A stretch of DNA of 64,000 nucleotides, taken from positions 2,418,001 to 2,482,000 of the forward strand of contig NZ_JACHDP010000001.1 in the NCBI RefSeq assembly GCF_014201145.1, read 5' to 3'. Source of the DNA: Micromonospora parathelypteridis. GTDB taxonomy: Bacteria > Actinomycetota > Actinomycetes > Mycobacteriales > Micromonosporaceae. The position numbers and the translations under genes are program-made. The notes beneath the pieces were generated by a model. It was not told the origin of the DNA. It saw nothing but the letters and a program-made list of their open reading frames with translations, and ran no database searches. Positions 39,671 to 51,943 of the stretch are shown piece after piece (position 1 is the first letter of the stretch; every line of letters starts with the position of its first letter).

Positions 39671-40317
39671 TTGCCACCCTCCTCGGTGGTCTCGGCGGGC
39701 ACGCCCAGGAACTCGTCCAGGGCGTCCTTGGTGAAGACCACGTCGTCGGCCACCAACACGTCGTACGTGTTGAGCTGGCCGGACTCGATCAGGTGCACGC
39801 GCGGCTCGTTGCGCAGCGACACCCAGTTCAGCTCGTCGGTGCTGCTCAGCACGACCAGGACCCGACGGGCCTCGGTGAGCTTGGTCAGCGTGGCCAGGGC
39901 CGCCTTGGTCGACGGCTTCTCGCCCGAGACGAACGCCTCGACGACGTGCACCTGCCCGGCGCGAGCCCGGTCGGAGAGGGCACCGCGCAGTGCGGCGGCC
40001 TTCATCTTCTTCGGGGTCCGCTGGCTGTAGTCACGCGGCACGGGACCGTGCACGACGCCACCGCCGGCGAACTGCGGCGCGCGGATCGAGCCCTGCCGGG
40101 CGCGACCGGTGCCCTTCTGCTTGTAAGGCTTCTTGCCGCCACCGGCGACCTCGGCCCGAGTCTTGGTCTTGTGCGTGCCCTGTCGGGCCGCCGCGAGCTG
40201 GGCCACCACGACCTGGTGCATCAGCGCGACGTTGGCCTGCACGTCGAAGATGTCCTCCGGCAGCTCGACGGAGCCGCTGGTGGTGCCTTCGACGGTGCGC
40301 ACGTCAACGGTGGTCAC
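39667..40317 (-). CDS. rplD: 50S ribosomal protein L4
   Basis: L4 lines the exit tunnel; in E. coli it also represses the S10 operon. The 216 residues have a GTG start and include [20 protein letters not shown] and the tunnel loop [20 protein letters not shown]. The C-terminal Rossmann-like part contains [20 protein letters not shown]. It overlaps rplC and rplW by 4 nt each. Whether L4 acts on the rpsJ leader in this organism is unknown. Confidence 0.98.
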   Translation of the reverse strand: MTTVDVRTVEGTTSGSVELPEDIFDVQANVALMHQVVVAQLAAARQGTHKTKTRAEVAGGGKKPYKQKGTGRARQGSIRAPQFAGGGVVHGPVPRDYSQRTPKKMKAAALRGALSDRARAGQVHVVEAFVSGEKPSTKAALATLTKLTEARRVLVVLSSTDELNWVSLRNEPRVHLIESGQLNTYDVLVADDVVFTKDALDEFLGVPAETTEEGGK

Positions 40318-40979
40318 TTGGCCGCACCGCCCTTCTTCACCTTGATCTTGGCCGCGGTACGGACCAGAACCAGCGCGCCCTTGGGACCAGGAATGGCACC
40401 ACGGACGAGCAGGAGGTTGTTCTCGGTGTCGACCGCCTGGACGGTCAGGTTCTGCACGGTGTAGCGAACGCCACCCATCCGGCCGGCCATCCGGGTGCCC
40501 TTGAAGACGCGACCCGGGGTCGCGCAGGCGCCGATGGAACCGGGCGAACGGTGCTTGCGCTCGACACCGTGGCTGCTGCCCAGACCGTGGAAGCCGTGCC
40601 GCTTCATCGCGCCGGCGAAGCCCTTGCCCTTGGTCTTGCCGGTGACGTCGATGGTGACGCCGGCCGGGAACTCCTCGACCGTGACTTCCTGGCCGAGCGA
40701 GTATTCCCCAGCGTCCGTGGTGCGCAGCTCGACGATGTGCCGGCGCGGCGCCACGTCCGCCTTGGCGTAGTGCCCGCTGATCGGCTTCTTGACCTTGCGC
40801 GGGTCGATGGTGCCGTACGCGAGCTGGACCGCGGAGTAACCGTCCTTCTCGGCGCTACGAACCTGGCTGATGACGCACGGGCCGGCCTCGACCACGGTCA
40901 CGGGAACAACGCGGTTGTTGTCCCAGACCTGGGTCATGCCGAGCTTGGCGCCCAGGATCCCCTTGACTTGCCTGTCCAT
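40314..40979 (-). CDS. rplC: 50S ribosomal protein L3
   Basis: L3 helps form the peptidyl-transferase region. The 221-residue product begins [20 protein letters not shown]. It carries the family signature [20 protein letters not shown] and [19 protein letters not shown], and ends with [18 protein letters not shown]. It follows rpsJ by 11 nt. Confidence 0.98.
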   Translation of the reverse strand: MDRQVKGILGAKLGMTQVWDNNRVVPVTVVEAGPCVISQVRSAEKDGYSAVQLAYGTIDPRKVKKPISGHYAKADVAPRRHIVELRTTDAGEYSLGQEVTVEEFPAGVTIDVTGKTKGKGFAGAMKRHGFHGLGSSHGVERKHRSPGSIGACATPGRVFKGTRMAGRMGGVRYTVQNLTVQAVDTENNLLLVRGAIPGPKGALVLVRTAAKIKVKKGGAAK

Positions 40980-40990
40980 TTGTCCGGTCC

Positions 40991-41299
40991 CTACAGCTTG
41001 ATCTCGATGTCGACGCCAGCCGGCAGGTCGAGGCGCATGAGCGAGTCGACCGTCTTCGGGGTCGGGTCGATGATGTCGATCAGCCGCTTGTGCGTGCGCA
41101 TCTCGAAGTGCTCGCGCGAGTCCTTGTACTTGTGCGGCGAGCGGATAACGCAGAAACGGTTGATCTCCGTGGGCAGCGGCACCGGGCCCGCGACCTGCGC
41201 CCCGGTGCGCGTCACCGTCTCGACGATCTTCCGAGCCGAGGAGTCGACGACCTCGTGGTCATAGGCCTTGAGCCGGATGCGGATCTTCTGTCCCGCCAT
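40991..41299 (-). CDS. rpsJ: 30S ribosomal protein S10 (NusE)
   Basis: S10 is a 30S head protein that also works with NusB in antitermination and with NusG in transcription-translation coupling. It has 102 residues, [20 protein letters not shown], with the block [20 protein letters not shown] and the ending [17 protein letters not shown] lies upstream of the ATG. It heads the S10 operon behind a leader of about 300 nt. Confidence 0.98.
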
Positions 41300-41649
41300 G
41301 GTGGCTTCTGTTCCTTCTCTCGATGCCGCTGTGTTGCGGGCGCCTGTACCGGCTGGTACAGGCCCACTTCGCCGACCCCCGCGGTCGGGCGTGTCGCGCC
41401 CTCGGATCAGGCTCCGCCCCGAGGTTCCGGAGCGGTGCTGACCGCGCGGTGGGTCAAGGCGCCGATCGCATTACCGCGACCTGAACGCCGTGCGAGGGTG
41501 GTTGGCGACTGGGCCGCCAACCACCCCACGCTCGACTGTCTCGTCACCCGGAGGTTCAGCGCAAGCCGAACACAGGCAACGGTCTGTCGTTACGCAACCT
41601 GACTAGTATGCCGCACGACCGGCGGCGGGCCTAATCGGGGTTACCTAGT
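41300..41649 (-). promoter_or_regulatory. rpsJ leader and S10-operon promoter region
   Basis: On the minus strand a candidate promoter is CATACT (41610-41605), with TTAGGC 18 bp upstream (41634-41629); the -35 is weak. Further on come a 12-bp perfect hairpin (41496-41507 with 41515-41526), which could be the tuf terminator or a leader attenuator, the 20-bp element shared with the rpsL leader (41378-41397), and the palindrome CCTGTACC-GGCT-GGTACAGG (41343-41362), then rpsJ. No gene lies here. Confidence 0.6.
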
Positions 41650-42843
41650 TCACTTCTGGATCTTGGTGACGAACCCGGCGCCGACGGTGCGGCCACCCTC
41701 GCGGATCGCGAACTTGAGGTTCTCCTCCATGGCGATGGGCTGGATCAGCTTCACCGACATGGTGGTGTTGTCGCCCGGCATGACCATCTCGGTGCCCTCG
41801 GGGAGGGTGACGACACCGGTGACGTCCGTGGTCCGGAAGTAGAACTGCGGACGGTAGTTCTGGAAGAACGGGGTGTGGCGGCCACCCTCCTCCTTGGAGA
41901 GGATGTAGACCGTCGCCTCGAACTCCGTGTGCGGGGTGTTCGAGCCCGGCTTCACGACGACCATGCCGCGCTCGACCTCGTCGCGCTTGGTGCCACGCAG
42001 CAGCAGGCCGACGTTCTCACCTGCGCGGGCGTCGTCCAGGGTCTTCCGGAACATCTCGATCGCGGTGACCTTGGTCTTGAAGCTCTTCTCCTTGATACCG
42101 ACGAGCTCAACATCCTCGTTCGGCAGGAGAACGCCGCGCTCCACACGACCGGTGACGACGGTGCCACGACCGGTGATCGTGAAGACGTCCTCAACCGGCA
42201 TCAGGAACGGCTTGTCAACCTCGCGCTCCGGCTGCGGGATCGAGGTGTCGACCGCGGTCATCAGGTCCAGCAGCTTGCCGGTCCACTCGGGGTCACCCTC
42301 GAGGGCCTTCAGCGCCGAAACCCGCACGACCGGCAGGTCGTCACCCGGGTACTCCTGCGAGGAGAGCAGCTCACGAACCTCGAGCTCGACGAGCTCCAGG
42401 AGCTCCTCGTCATCGACCATGTCGCTCTTGTTGAGCGCCACGACGATGTACGGCACACCAACCTGACGGGCCAGCAGCACGTGCTCGCGGGTCTGCGGCA
42501 TCGGGCCGTCGGTCGCCGCGACCACCAGGATCGCGCCGTCCATCTGCGCGGCACCGGTGATCATGTTCTTGATGTAGTCCGCGTGGCCGGGGCAGTCCAC
42601 GTGCGCGTAGTGCCGCGCCTCGGTCTGGTACTCGACGTGCGCGATCGAGATCGTGATACCGCGGGCCTTCTCCTCCGGCGCCTTGTCGATCTCGTCGAAC
42701 GGCGTGTAGGGGTTCAGGTCCGGGAACTGGTCGTGCAGGACCTTGGTGATGGCCGCCGTCAGCGTCGTCTTACCGTGGTCGATGTGACCAATGGTGCCGA
42801 TGTTGACGTGCGGCTTAGTCCGCTCGAACTTAGCCTTCGCCAC
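41650..42843 (-). CDS. tuf: Elongation factor Tu
   Basis: EF-Tu delivers aminoacyl-tRNA to the ribosome. It has 397 residues with a GTG start behind AGGAGG. G motifs are GHIDHGKT (about 18-25), DCPGHADY (G3) and NKSD (G4), with switch [21 protein letters not shown]. The C-terminal domains are complete, ending AGFVTKIQK. It lies 212 nt after fusA, across a hairpin, in the str operon order rpsL-rpsG-fusA-tuf. Confidence 0.98.
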   Translation of the reverse strand: MAKAKFERTKPHVNIGTIGHIDHGKTTLTAAITKVLHDQFPDLNPYTPFDEIDKAPEEKARGITISIAHVEYQTEARHYAHVDCPGHADYIKNMITGAAQMDGAILVVAATDGPMPQTREHVLLARQVGVPYIVVALNKSDMVDDEELLELVELEVRELLSSQEYPGDDLPVVRVSALKALEGDPEWTGKLLDLMTAVDTSIPQPEREVDKPFLMPVEDVFTITGRGTVVTGRVERGVLLPNEDVELVGIKEKSFKTKVTAIEMFRKTLDDARAGENVGLLLRGTKRDEVERGMVVVKPGSNTPHTEFEATVYILSKEEGGRHTPFFQNYRPQFYFRTTDVTGVVTLPEGTEMVMPGDNTTMSVKLIQPIAMEENLKFAIREGGRTVGAGFVTKIQK

Positions 42844-42994
42844 TGGTGTCCTCCTGTGGACTTCTTGGTTCGTACGCCCGGCGCGCCGGTCGGCGCTTAG
42901 GACTCTGTCGACAGCCTTTCCGGCCTGACGGCCGGGAAGCCATTGTGGGTTCTGCGGCGATGAAGCCTACAGGCCCGGTCTCACGCGATCCGAT

Positions 42995-43037
42995 CGTGGT
43001 GGCCGCGGGCGGGTGAACCCTCCCGCGACCGACCACG
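42995..43037 (-). terminator. Imperfect hairpin between fusA and tuf
   Basis: CGTGGT+GGCCGCGGG (42995-43009) pairs with CCCGCGACC+G+ACCACG (43022-43037), 15 pairs with one G-U and one bulge, starting 18 nt after the fusA stop on the minus strand. It probably partly terminates str transcripts. I could not find a convincing tuf promoter in the rest of the 212-bp gap. Confidence 0.55.
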
Positions 43038-43055
43038 AATCACCTGCTCAGAGCG

Positions 43056-45152
<2,097 letters not shown>

Positions 45153-45192
45153 TTCAATCCCTACTTATCGTCGTCTCGACTCAACTGGTGGC

Positions 45193-45221
45193 GGTTCCGG
45201 CGCCCGTGGGGCGCCGGAACC
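45193..45221 (-). terminator. 13-bp perfect hairpin between rpsG and fusA
   Basis: GGTTCCGGCGCCC (45193-45205) and its exact complement (45209-45221) leave a 3-nt loop. It starts 7 nt after the rpsG stop on the minus strand, inside the str operon, with no U-tract. It is a probable partial terminator or mRNA processing/stability stem. Confidence 0.6.
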
Positions 45222-45227
45222 AGGGTG

Positions 45228-45698
45228 TTACCAGCGGTAGTGCGCGAAGGCCTTGTTGGACTCGGCCATCTTGTGCGTGTCCTCGCGCCGCTTGACGGCG
45301 GCACCGAGGCCGTTGCTCGCGTCCAGCAGCTCGTTCATCAGCCGCTCGACCATGGTCTTCTCACGCCGAGCGCGGGAGTAGGTGACCAGCCAACGCAGGC
45401 CCAGGGTGGTCGCCCGGGTCGGGCGGACCTCGACCGGAACCTGGTAGGTGGCGCCACCGACACGACGGCTGCGCACCTCGAGGGTCGGCTTGACGTTGTC
45501 CATCGCCCGCTTGAGGGTGACGACCGGGTCGGTGCCGGACTTCTCGCGGCAGCCCTCGAGGGCGGCGTACACGATGGTCTCGGCGAGCTGACGCTTGCCG
45601 CGCAGCAGGATCTTGTTCACCAGCTGGGTGACCAGCGGCGAGTTGTACACCGGGTCAGCGACCAGCGGCCGCCGCGGAGCGGGTCCTTTACGCGGCAT
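45228..45698 (-). CDS. rpsG: 30S ribosomal protein S7
   Basis: S7 nucleates the 30S head and contacts E-site tRNA. The 156 residues start [20 protein letters not shown] at the ATG 45698; a longer upstream frame overlaps rpsL and is not family sequence. Core blocks include [40 protein letters not shown] and the end [13 protein letters not shown]. It follows rpsL by 1 nt. Confidence 0.98.
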   Translation of the reverse strand: MPRKGPAPRRPLVADPVYNSPLVTQLVNKILLRGKRQLAETIVYAALEGCREKSGTDPVVTLKRAMDNVKPTLEVRSRRVGGATYQVPVEVRPTRATTLGLRWLVTYSRARREKTMVERLMNELLDASNGLGAAVKRREDTHKMAESNKAFAHYRW

Positions 45699-45699
45699 G

Positions 45700-46074
45700 T
45701 CAGCTCTTCTCCTTCTTCGCGCCGTAACGGCTGCGCGCCTGCTTGCGGTTGCGGACACCCTGGGTGTCCAGCGAGCCGCGAACGATCTTGTAACGCACGC
45801 CGGGGAGGTCCTTCACCCGGCCGCCGCGAACGAGCACGATCGAGTGCTCCTGCAGGTTGTGACCGACACCGGGGATGTAGGCGGTCACCTCGATCTGGCT
45901 GCTGAGCTTCACACGAGCGACCTTGCGCAGCGCCGAGTTCGGCTTCTTCGGGGTGGTGGTGTACACACGGGTGCACACGCCGCGCCGCTGAGGGGAACCC
46001 TTCAGCGCCGGGGTCTTGGTCTTGCTCGTCTTTGCCTGGCGGCCCTTTCGGACCAGCTGCTGGATCGTGGGCAC
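45700..46074 (-). CDS. rpsL: 30S ribosomal protein S12
   Basis: S12 controls decoding fidelity and is the streptomycin-response protein. The 124-residue protein (GTG start, [20 protein letters not shown]) contains [20 protein letters not shown] and [20 protein letters not shown]. The lysines of [10 protein letters not shown] and GGRVKDLPG are unchanged, consistent with a streptomycin-sensitive type. It is the first gene of the str operon behind a leader of about 290 nt. Confidence 0.98.
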   Translation of the reverse strand: MPTIQQLVRKGRQAKTSKTKTPALKGSPQRRGVCTRVYTTTPKKPNSALRKVARVKLSSQIEVTAYIPGVGHNLQEHSIVLVRGGRVKDLPGVRYKIVRGSLDTQGVRNRKQARSRYGAKKEKS

Positions 46075-46369
46075 CGGGTTTCTCCGCTCCCTTCGGCCGC
46101 TTCCGCGGCCGCGCCGTCTGCTCGTTAGCCGGCCTGATGACCGGCTCTCCTACATTCCGACCAGGGCCACCTTGCGGAGACCCCGGCACCCGCGGTCGGG
46201 CGTGTCGCCCGCTTCACGGTCCCGTTGCGGACGCTTTCGCGTGCGACCGGGTTTGTGTCACCGGCGCGCGGGTCGCCCCGTGCCGGATCCTTGGCTTGTC
46301 GTGCCGCCGCCCGGACTCCGGAAACAGCGCACGCACGAGTTGCCCGGGCATGCCCGGGCACAAGGGGAA
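46075..46369 (-). promoter_or_regulatory. rpsL 5' leader
   Basis: About 290 nt between the predicted start site and rpsL, without a supported ORF. It contains a double palindrome, TGCCCGGGCATGCCCGGGCA (46341-46360), just after the start site. It also contains the 20-bp sequence CCCGCGGTCGGGCGTGTCGC (46189-46208, plus-strand sense), identical to one in the rpsJ leader. Leader-mediated control of the str operon is plausible but unproven. Confidence 0.6.
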
Positions 46370-46398
46370 AGAGTACCTACCACAACCGCCCAGGTCAA
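46370..46398 (-). promoter_or_regulatory. Promoter of the str operon (rpsL)
   Basis: On the minus strand TTGACC (46398-46393) and TACTCT (46375-46370) are separated by exactly 17 bp. This is one of the best matches to an actinomycete housekeeping promoter in the window. It places the start site near 46363. Confidence 0.8.
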
Positions 46399-46594
46399 AA
46401 CGGAAGGGCCCGGCGACTGTCTCACACCCGCCGGCCGAATCTCGTCCTGCCCCGTCGCCCGCGATGGGCACCTACGGACACAAGTGTACCGGCTTCCCCG
46501 CGCGACCACCCGTCGCCCCCGGGGCGGGCACCGGGATGCTCCCACGGGAGCGGCGATCAACCGGCTCAGGCGCCGAGCCAGACGGTGATCAGGC

Positions 46595-47410
46595 TCACGC
46601 CAGGGCGAGAAGCAGCGCCAGACCCAGGCCCAGGAGGCTGAGCAGTGCCCCGCCCGCGCCACAACTGATCCCCGCCACCGCCAGCCCTCGGCCGGTGAAC
46701 CGGACCGCGGAGGGCGCGGAAGGCCGGCGGATCTGCCGCTGGCCGAGCAGTCCGGCGACGACCGCCGCCACGCCGGACAACAACCCGAGCACGGCGAACG
46801 CTCCGGAGGCCCAGGCCCCGCCATCGTTGGCGAAGGCCACCCCGAAGCAGATCACCAGCAGCGAGACCAGGACCGACGCGACCCCGGCCACCAGCGCCCC
46901 GATGGCCAGCCCGGAAGTGACCGGCGCCACGTCCAGGTGCACGACGCCGAACGGCGTACCCGGCACCGCCTCCACCCGCTTCGGCGGCCGGCGCTGGTCG
47001 TCGGTGGGCGGTGGCACCGGATGCGCCGGCGGGCCACCCCAGGCGGGGGCGTAGCCCGACGGTGGCGGACCCCAACCCGGCGGCACCCCGGGCCCCGACG
47101 ACGGCGCACCCCAACCCGGCGGCACCCCCGGCCCCGACTGCGGCGGACCCCAACCCGGCGGCGGGCCCCAACCCGGCGGCGGAGTCGTCGGCCCGGAGAC
47201 CGGGTACGGCTGACCCGAGCCGGGCGAACTGGCCGTGGGCCAGCCGGAGTGCGGCACCGGAGATGGCGACGCGCCCCAACCCGGTGCGGACGCGGGCGGG
47301 TGCGGCTCGCTGCTCGGGCCCGGTCGCGCCCAGTCATTCGGCTCGGACGGGGCCGGCGCATCCGGTTGGCCGGCCGGTTCGTCCGCAGGGGGCCGCGCCG
47401 GATCCGTCAC
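46595..47410 (-). CDS. DUF4190-like membrane protein with a Gly/Pro/Trp-rich N-terminal region
   Basis: This is a 271-residue protein. The first 145 residues are disordered and proline-rich, with repeated PPGWGPPPSG/PPGWGAPSSG units (plain WG-PP repeats). Two pairs of hydrophobic helices follow (SGLAIGALVAGVASVLVSLL, GAFAVLGLLSGVAAVVAGLL, GRGLAVAGISCGAGGALLSL) around a short RQI segment. This is the pattern of DUF4190-type proteins, whose function is unknown. The GTG at 47410 is supported by AGGAGG 6 nt upstream. It and the next gene interrupt the rpoC-rpsL neighbourhood. Confidence 0.8.
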   Translation of the reverse strand: MTDPARPPADEPAGQPDAPAPSEPNDWARPGPSSEPHPPASAPGWGASPSPVPHSGWPTASSPGSGQPYPVSGPTTPPPGWGPPPGWGPPQSGPGVPPGWGAPSSGPGVPPGWGPPPSGYAPAWGGPPAHPVPPPTDDQRRPPKRVEAVPGTPFGVVHLDVAPVTSGLAIGALVAGVASVLVSLLVICFGVAFANDGGAWASGAFAVLGLLSGVAAVVAGLLGQRQIRRPSAPSAVRFTGRGLAVAGISCGAGGALLSLLGLGLALLLALA

Positions 47411-47510
47411 GAGGTCCTCCTGTCGAAAGGCCGCCACCACCGCACGGCGGACACCGGCCAGGCTACCGCCGAGAATGCCGCCGCCCGCGCCGGGCGCGGC
47501 CACGGGCGAC

Positions 47511-47879
47511 TCAGTCCATGTTCGCCGGGTAGTCGTGGCCGAAAGGCGTGCCGGCCAACCGCACGACCCCGATCACCACCACGGCCACCACACTGACCGC
47601 GAACAACACCAGGCCGGCCCAGGCCATCTGCTCACCCCGTCGCAGCCAGGCGCCGCCGGTCAGGAAACCCCCCGAGGAGTACGCCTCGCGGCGCGCCTGC
47701 CTGGCCAGTTGCAGTGCCACCGTCGCCGGCACCACCCCGCCGATGAACAGCCCGGTCAGCAGGCCGAGCAACCCCAGCGCGAAAACCGCCCGCGCCTTCG
47801 TGGCACGGGCCGGATCCGGGTCCAGCGGGTGGCGCAGGCCCTCCTGCGCGACGGACACCTGCCCGGGTGCGGTCGTCAT
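47511..47879 (-). CDS. Small two-TM membrane protein
   Basis: This is a 122-residue protein with two strongly hydrophobic stretches, ARAVFALGLLGLLTGLFIGG followed by VVPATVALQLA, and AWAGLVLFAVSVVAVVVIGV. The loop between them, QARREAYSSGGFLTGGAWLR, resembles DUF4190-like family loops. The arrangement suggests a short relative of the adjacent DUF4190-like protein 100 nt downstream, and the two may form an operon. No function can be assigned. Confidence 0.75.
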   Translation of the reverse strand: MTTAPGQVSVAQEGLRHPLDPDPARATKARAVFALGLLGLLTGLFIGGVVPATVALQLARQARREAYSSGGFLTGGAWLRRGEQMAWAGLVLFAVSVVAVVVIGVVRLAGTPFGHDYPANMD

Positions 47880-47921
47880 TCCCCCATCATGCCGAACTCG
47901 GAGCGGGGTGGGTGGGTCCGG

Positions 47922-47963
47922 ACACGACGAGGCCCCCGGCGGATGCCGGGGGCCTCGTCGTGT
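47922..47963 (-). terminator. Terminator of rpoC
   Basis: ACACGACGAGGCCCCCGGC (47922-47940) pairs perfectly with 47945-47963 around GGAT, a 19-bp stem. It starts 10 nt after the rpoC stop on the minus strand. No U-tract follows. Confidence 0.8.
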
Positions 47964-47972
47964 GACTGGTGC

Positions 47973-50900
47973 TTAGCGGTACGACCCGAAGTCGAAGTCG
48001 TCCAGCGGCACAGCCTGCCCGCTGGCCGGCCCGAAGCCGTAGTCGGTCTCCGGGTACCCGGTCATCGAGTAGACCTTGGCCTTGGCCTCCTCGGTCGGCT
48101 CCACCCGGACGTTGCGGTACTTGCTGATGCCCGTACCGGCCGGGATGAGCTTTCCGATGATCACGTTCTCCTTGAGGCCGACCAGCGAGTCGCTGCGCGA
48201 GTTGATCGCAGCGTCGGTCAGCACCCGGGTGGTCTCCTGGAAGGAGGCCGCCGAGAGCCAGGAGTCGGTGGCCAGCGAGGCCTTGGTGATACCCATCAGC
48301 ACCGGACGACCGGCGGCGGGCTCGCCGCCCTCCGAGACGAGCCGGCGGTTCTCCGACTCGAACAGCGCCCGGTCGACCAGCACACCCGGCAGGAACTCGG
48401 TCGAGCCGGAGTCGATGACCGTCACCCGCTTGAGCATCTGGCGGATGATGATCTCGATGTGCTTGTCGTGGATGAGCACACCCTGCGAGCGGTAGACCTC
48501 CTGGACCTCACTGGTCAGGTGGACCTGGACCGCCCGCGGACCCATGATCCGCAGAAGCTCGTGCGGGTCGATGGTGCCCTCGGTCAGCTTCTCGCCGACC
48601 GCGACGTGACCGCCGTCGTGGGTCCGGAGCTTGACCCGCTTCGAGATCTTGTCGTAGACGATCTCTTCGCTGCCGTCGTCCGGCACCACGATGATCTTCC
48701 GCGAGCGCTCGCCGTCCTCGATCCGGATCCGACCCGGGGTGTCGGCGATGGGCGCCTTACCCTTCGGGACCCGAGCCTCGAAGATTTCCTGCACACGGGG
48801 CAGACCCTGGGTGATGTCCTCACCCGCGACGCCACCGGTGTGGAAGGTACGCATCGTCAGCTGCGTACCGGGCTCACCGATGGACTGGGCGGCGATGATG
48901 CCGACCGCCTCGCCGATGTCGACCGACTTGCCGGTCGGCAGCGACCGGCCGTAGCAGGCCGCGCAGACGCCCAGCTTCGACTCACAGGTGAGCACGCTGC
49001 GCACTCGGACCGTCTCCACGCCGGCGGCGACGATCTTGTCGACCCCGATGGAGTTGATGTCCTGACCGCGCTCGGCCACCACGGTGCCGTCCGGCCCCTT
49101 GATGTCGTCGGCCAGGGTCCGGGCGTGCACGCTGGTCTCGGCGTGGGTGTGGACGACGAGCTTGCCGTCCAGCTTCTCGCCGATCTGCATCGGGATCGCC
49201 CGGTCGGTGCCGCAGTCCTCTTCGCGGATGATGACGTCCTGCGAGACGTCGACCAGACGACGGGTCAGGTAACCCGAGTCGGCGGTCCGCAGGGCGGTGT
49301 CGGCGAGACCCTTACGGGCACCGTGCGTGGAGATGAAGTACTCCAGCACGGACAGACCCTCCCGGTAGCTGGCCTTGATCGGCCGCGGGATGATCTCGCC
49401 CTTCGGGTTGGCCACCAGACCACGGATCGCCGCGATCTGCCGGAGCTGGAGCAGGTTACCGCGGGCACCCGAGTGGATCATCTTCCACAGCGGGTTCTCC
49501 TGCGGCAGCGCGGTGTCCATCTCCTTGGCGACCTCGTTGGTCGCCTTGGTCCAGATCGTGATGAGCTCGCCGCGACGCTCCTCGGCGGTCATCAGACCAC
49601 GCTGGTACTGCTTGTCGATCCGGTCGGCTTCCGTCTCGTACCGCGCCAGGATCTCCGCCTTGCGCGGCGGAGCGATGACGTCCTCCATGCCGATCGTCAC
49701 GCCGGACCAGGTGGCCCAGTGGAAACCGGCCTCCTTGAGCCCGTCCAGGGTGGCGGCCAGCGCCACCTTGGGGAAGCGCTCGGCGAGGTCGTTGACGATC
49801 GCGGAGAGCTGACCCTTGCGGATCTCGTAGTTCACGAAGCGGTAGCCCTGCGGCAGCGTCTCGTTGAACAGCACCCGACCCAGGGTGGTCTCGACGGTCA
49901 GCGGCTCACCCTCGACCCAGCCCTCCGGGGCGGTCCACGCCTCGGCGCCAGCACCGTTGTCGACCCCGACCACGCCGCGAAGACGGATCTTCACGAGCGC
50001 CTGCAGGTGCAGCTCACCGTTGTCGAAGGCCATCCGCGCCTCGGCGTCCGAGCTGAACGCCCGGCCCTCGCCCTTCTTCTCACCGGCGGTGAGGTGGGTG
50101 AGGTGGTAGAGACCGATGACCATGTCCTGGGTGGGCATGGTGACCGGCTTACCGTCGGCCGGCTTGAGGATGTTGTTCGACGACAGCATCAGGATCCGTG
50201 CCTCGGCCTGAGCCTCGGCGGACAGCGGCACGTGCACCGCCATCTGGTCACCGTCGAAGTCTGCGTTGAACGCGGTGCAGACCAGCGGGTGGATCTGGAT
50301 CGCCTTGCCCTCGACCAGCTGCGGCTCGAAGGCCTGGATGCCCAGGCGGTGCAGGGTCGGCGCACGGTTGAGCAGCACCGGGTGCTCCCCGATGACCTCT
50401 TCCAGCACATCCCACACGACCGGGCGCTGACGCTCGACCATCCGCTTGGCGGACTTGATGTTCTGCGCGTGGTTGAGGTCGACCAGCCGCTTCATGACGA
50501 ACGGCTTGAACAGCTCCAGCGCCATCTGCTTGGGCAGACCGCACTGGTGCAGCTTGAGCTTCGGGCCGACCACGATGACCGAACGGCCGGAGTAGTCGAC
50601 GCGCTTGCCCAGCAGGTTCTGACGGAACCGGCCCTGCTTGCCCTTGAGCATGTCGGAAAGCGACTTGAGCGGGCGGTTACCCGGACCGGTGACCGGCCGG
50701 CCGCGACGGCCGTTGTCGAACAGCGCGTCGACGGCCTCCTGGAGCATCCGCTTCTCGTTGTTGACGATGATCTCGGGCGCGCCGAGGTCGATCAGTCGCT
50801 TGAGCCGGTTGTTCCGGTTGATCACGCGGCGGTACAGGTCGTTCAGGTCCGAGGTCGCGAAACGGCCACCGTCGAGCTGCACCATCGGGCGCAGGTCCGG

Positions 50901-51863
50901 CGGGATGACCGGGACGCAGTCCAGCACCATGCCGAGCGGCGAGTTGCGGGTGTTCAGGAACGCCGCCACGACCTTGAGCCGCTTGAGCGCCCGGATCTTC
51001 CGCTGGCCCTTGCCGGACCGGATGGTCTCCCGCAGGCTCTCGGCCTCGGCGTCGAGGTCCATGTTCTGGACCAGCGCCTTGATCGCCTCGGCGCCCATGG
51101 ATCCGGTGAAGTACTCACCGAACCGGTCGCGCAGCTCGCGGTAGAGCAGCTCGTCGGTGACCAGCTGCTTCGGCTCCAGCTTGCGGAAGGTGTCCAGCAC
51201 CTCGTCCAGGCGGTCGATCTCGCGCTGGGCCCGGTCGCGGATCTGGCGCATCTCGCGCTCTCCGCCCTCCTTGACCTTGCGCCGAACGTCCGCCTTGGCA
51301 CCCTCGGCCTCCAGCTCGGCCAGGTCGGCCTCGAGCTTGGCGGCCCGCTTCTCGATCTCCGAGTCGCGGCTGTTCTCAGACTGCCGCTTCTCGGCCAGGA
51401 TCTCGTTCTCGATCGTCGAGAGGTCACGGTGACGCGACTCGGCGTCCACGCTCGTCACGACGTACGAGGCGAAGTAGATGATCTTCTCGAGGTCCTTGGG
51501 GGCGAGGTCCAGCAGGTAGCCCAGCCGGCTCGGAACGCCCTTGAAGTACCAGATGTGGGTCACCGGAGCAGCGAGCTCGATGTGCCCCATCCGCTCACGA
51601 CGGACCTTGGAGCGAGTCACCTCGACGCCGCAGCGCTCACAGATGATGCCCTTGAACCGGACGCGCTTGTACTTACCGCAGTAGCACTCCCAGTCCCGCT
51701 GCGGACCGAAGATCTTCTCGCAGAAGAGCCCGTCCTTTTCCGGCTTCAGGGTGCGGTAGTTGATCGTCTCAGGCTTCTTGACCTCGCCGTGCGACCACTG
51801 ACGAATGTCGTCGGCGGTGGCGAGACCAATGCGCAGCTCGTCGAAGAAGTTGACGTCGAGCAC
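47973..51863 (-). CDS. rpoC: RNA polymerase beta-prime subunit
   Basis: This is the 1296-residue catalytic subunit. The N-terminal zinc ribbon is seen in [20 protein letters not shown], and the catalytic magnesium site [12 protein letters not shown] lies near residue 532. The bridge-helix/trigger-loop regions and the second zinc cluster ([20 protein letters not shown]) are present. The start [20 protein letters not shown] (GTG) is standard for actinobacteria. It lies 80 nt after rpoB, with a 12-bp hairpin between the two. Confidence 0.98.
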   Translation of the reverse strand: MLDVNFFDELRIGLATADDIRQWSHGEVKKPETINYRTLKPEKDGLFCEKIFGPQRDWECYCGKYKRVRFKGIICERCGVEVTRSKVRRERMGHIELAAPVTHIWYFKGVPSRLGYLLDLAPKDLEKIIYFASYVVTSVDAESRHRDLSTIENEILAEKRQSENSRDSEIEKRAAKLEADLAELEAEGAKADVRRKVKEGGEREMRQIRDRAQREIDRLDEVLDTFRKLEPKQLVTDELLYRELRDRFGEYFTGSMGAEAIKALVQNMDLDAEAESLRETIRSGKGQRKIRALKRLKVVAAFLNTRNSPLGMVLDCVPVIPPDLRPMVQLDGGRFATSDLNDLYRRVINRNNRLKRLIDLGAPEIIVNNEKRMLQEAVDALFDNGRRGRPVTGPGNRPLKSLSDMLKGKQGRFRQNLLGKRVDYSGRSVIVVGPKLKLHQCGLPKQMALELFKPFVMKRLVDLNHAQNIKSAKRMVERQRPVVWDVLEEVIGEHPVLLNRAPTLHRLGIQAFEPQLVEGKAIQIHPLVCTAFNADFDGDQMAVHVPLSAEAQAEARILMLSSNNILKPADGKPVTMPTQDMVIGLYHLTHLTAGEKKGEGRAFSSDAEARMAFDNGELHLQALVKIRLRGVVGVDNGAGAEAWTAPEGWVEGEPLTVETTLGRVLFNETLPQGYRFVNYEIRKGQLSAIVNDLAERFPKVALAATLDGLKEAGFHWATWSGVTIGMEDVIAPPRKAEILARYETEADRIDKQYQRGLMTAEERRGELITIWTKATNEVAKEMDTALPQENPLWKMIHSGARGNLLQLRQIAAIRGLVANPKGEIIPRPIKASYREGLSVLEYFISTHGARKGLADTALRTADSGYLTRRLVDVSQDVIIREEDCGTDRAIPMQIGEKLDGKLVVHTHAETSVHARTLADDIKGPDGTVVAERGQDINSIGVDKIVAAGVETVRVRSVLTCESKLGVCAACYGRSLPTGKSVDIGEAVGIIAAQSIGEPGTQLTMRTFHTGGVAGEDITQGLPRVQEIFEARVPKGKAPIADTPGRIRIEDGERSRKIIVVPDDGSEEIVYDKISKRVKLRTHDGGHVAVGEKLTEGTIDPHELLRIMGPRAVQVHLTSEVQEVYRSQGVLIHDKHIEIIIRQMLKRVTVIDSGSTEFLPGVLVDRALFESENRRLVSEGGEPAAGRPVLMGITKASLATDSWLSAASFQETTRVLTDAAINSRSDSLVGLKENVIIGKLIPAGTGISKYRNVRVEPTEEAKAKVYSMTGYPETDYGFGPASGQAVPLDDFDFGSYR

Positions 51864-51907
51864 TATGTCCCCTATGTCGTCGTCTGTACTGCTAATTCTC
51901 GGGTGGG

Positions 51908-51935
51908 GTCGGGGGCCGGAAGACCGGCCCCCGAC
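51908..51935 (-). terminator. Hairpin between rpoB and rpoC
   Basis: GTCGGGGGCCGG (51908-51919) and CCGGCCCCCGAC (51924-51935) form a perfect 12-bp stem with loop AAGA, 8 nt after the rpoB stop. The two genes must be transcribed together, so this is more likely a partial terminator or processing element than an end point. Confidence 0.6.
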
Positions 51936-51943
51936 CGCTCACC

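Noticed and set aside
47922..47963. 19-bp palindrome after rpoC as a mobile element
   Set aside because: It lies immediately behind a stop codon with a 4-nt loop, as terminators do, and has no second copy in the window.
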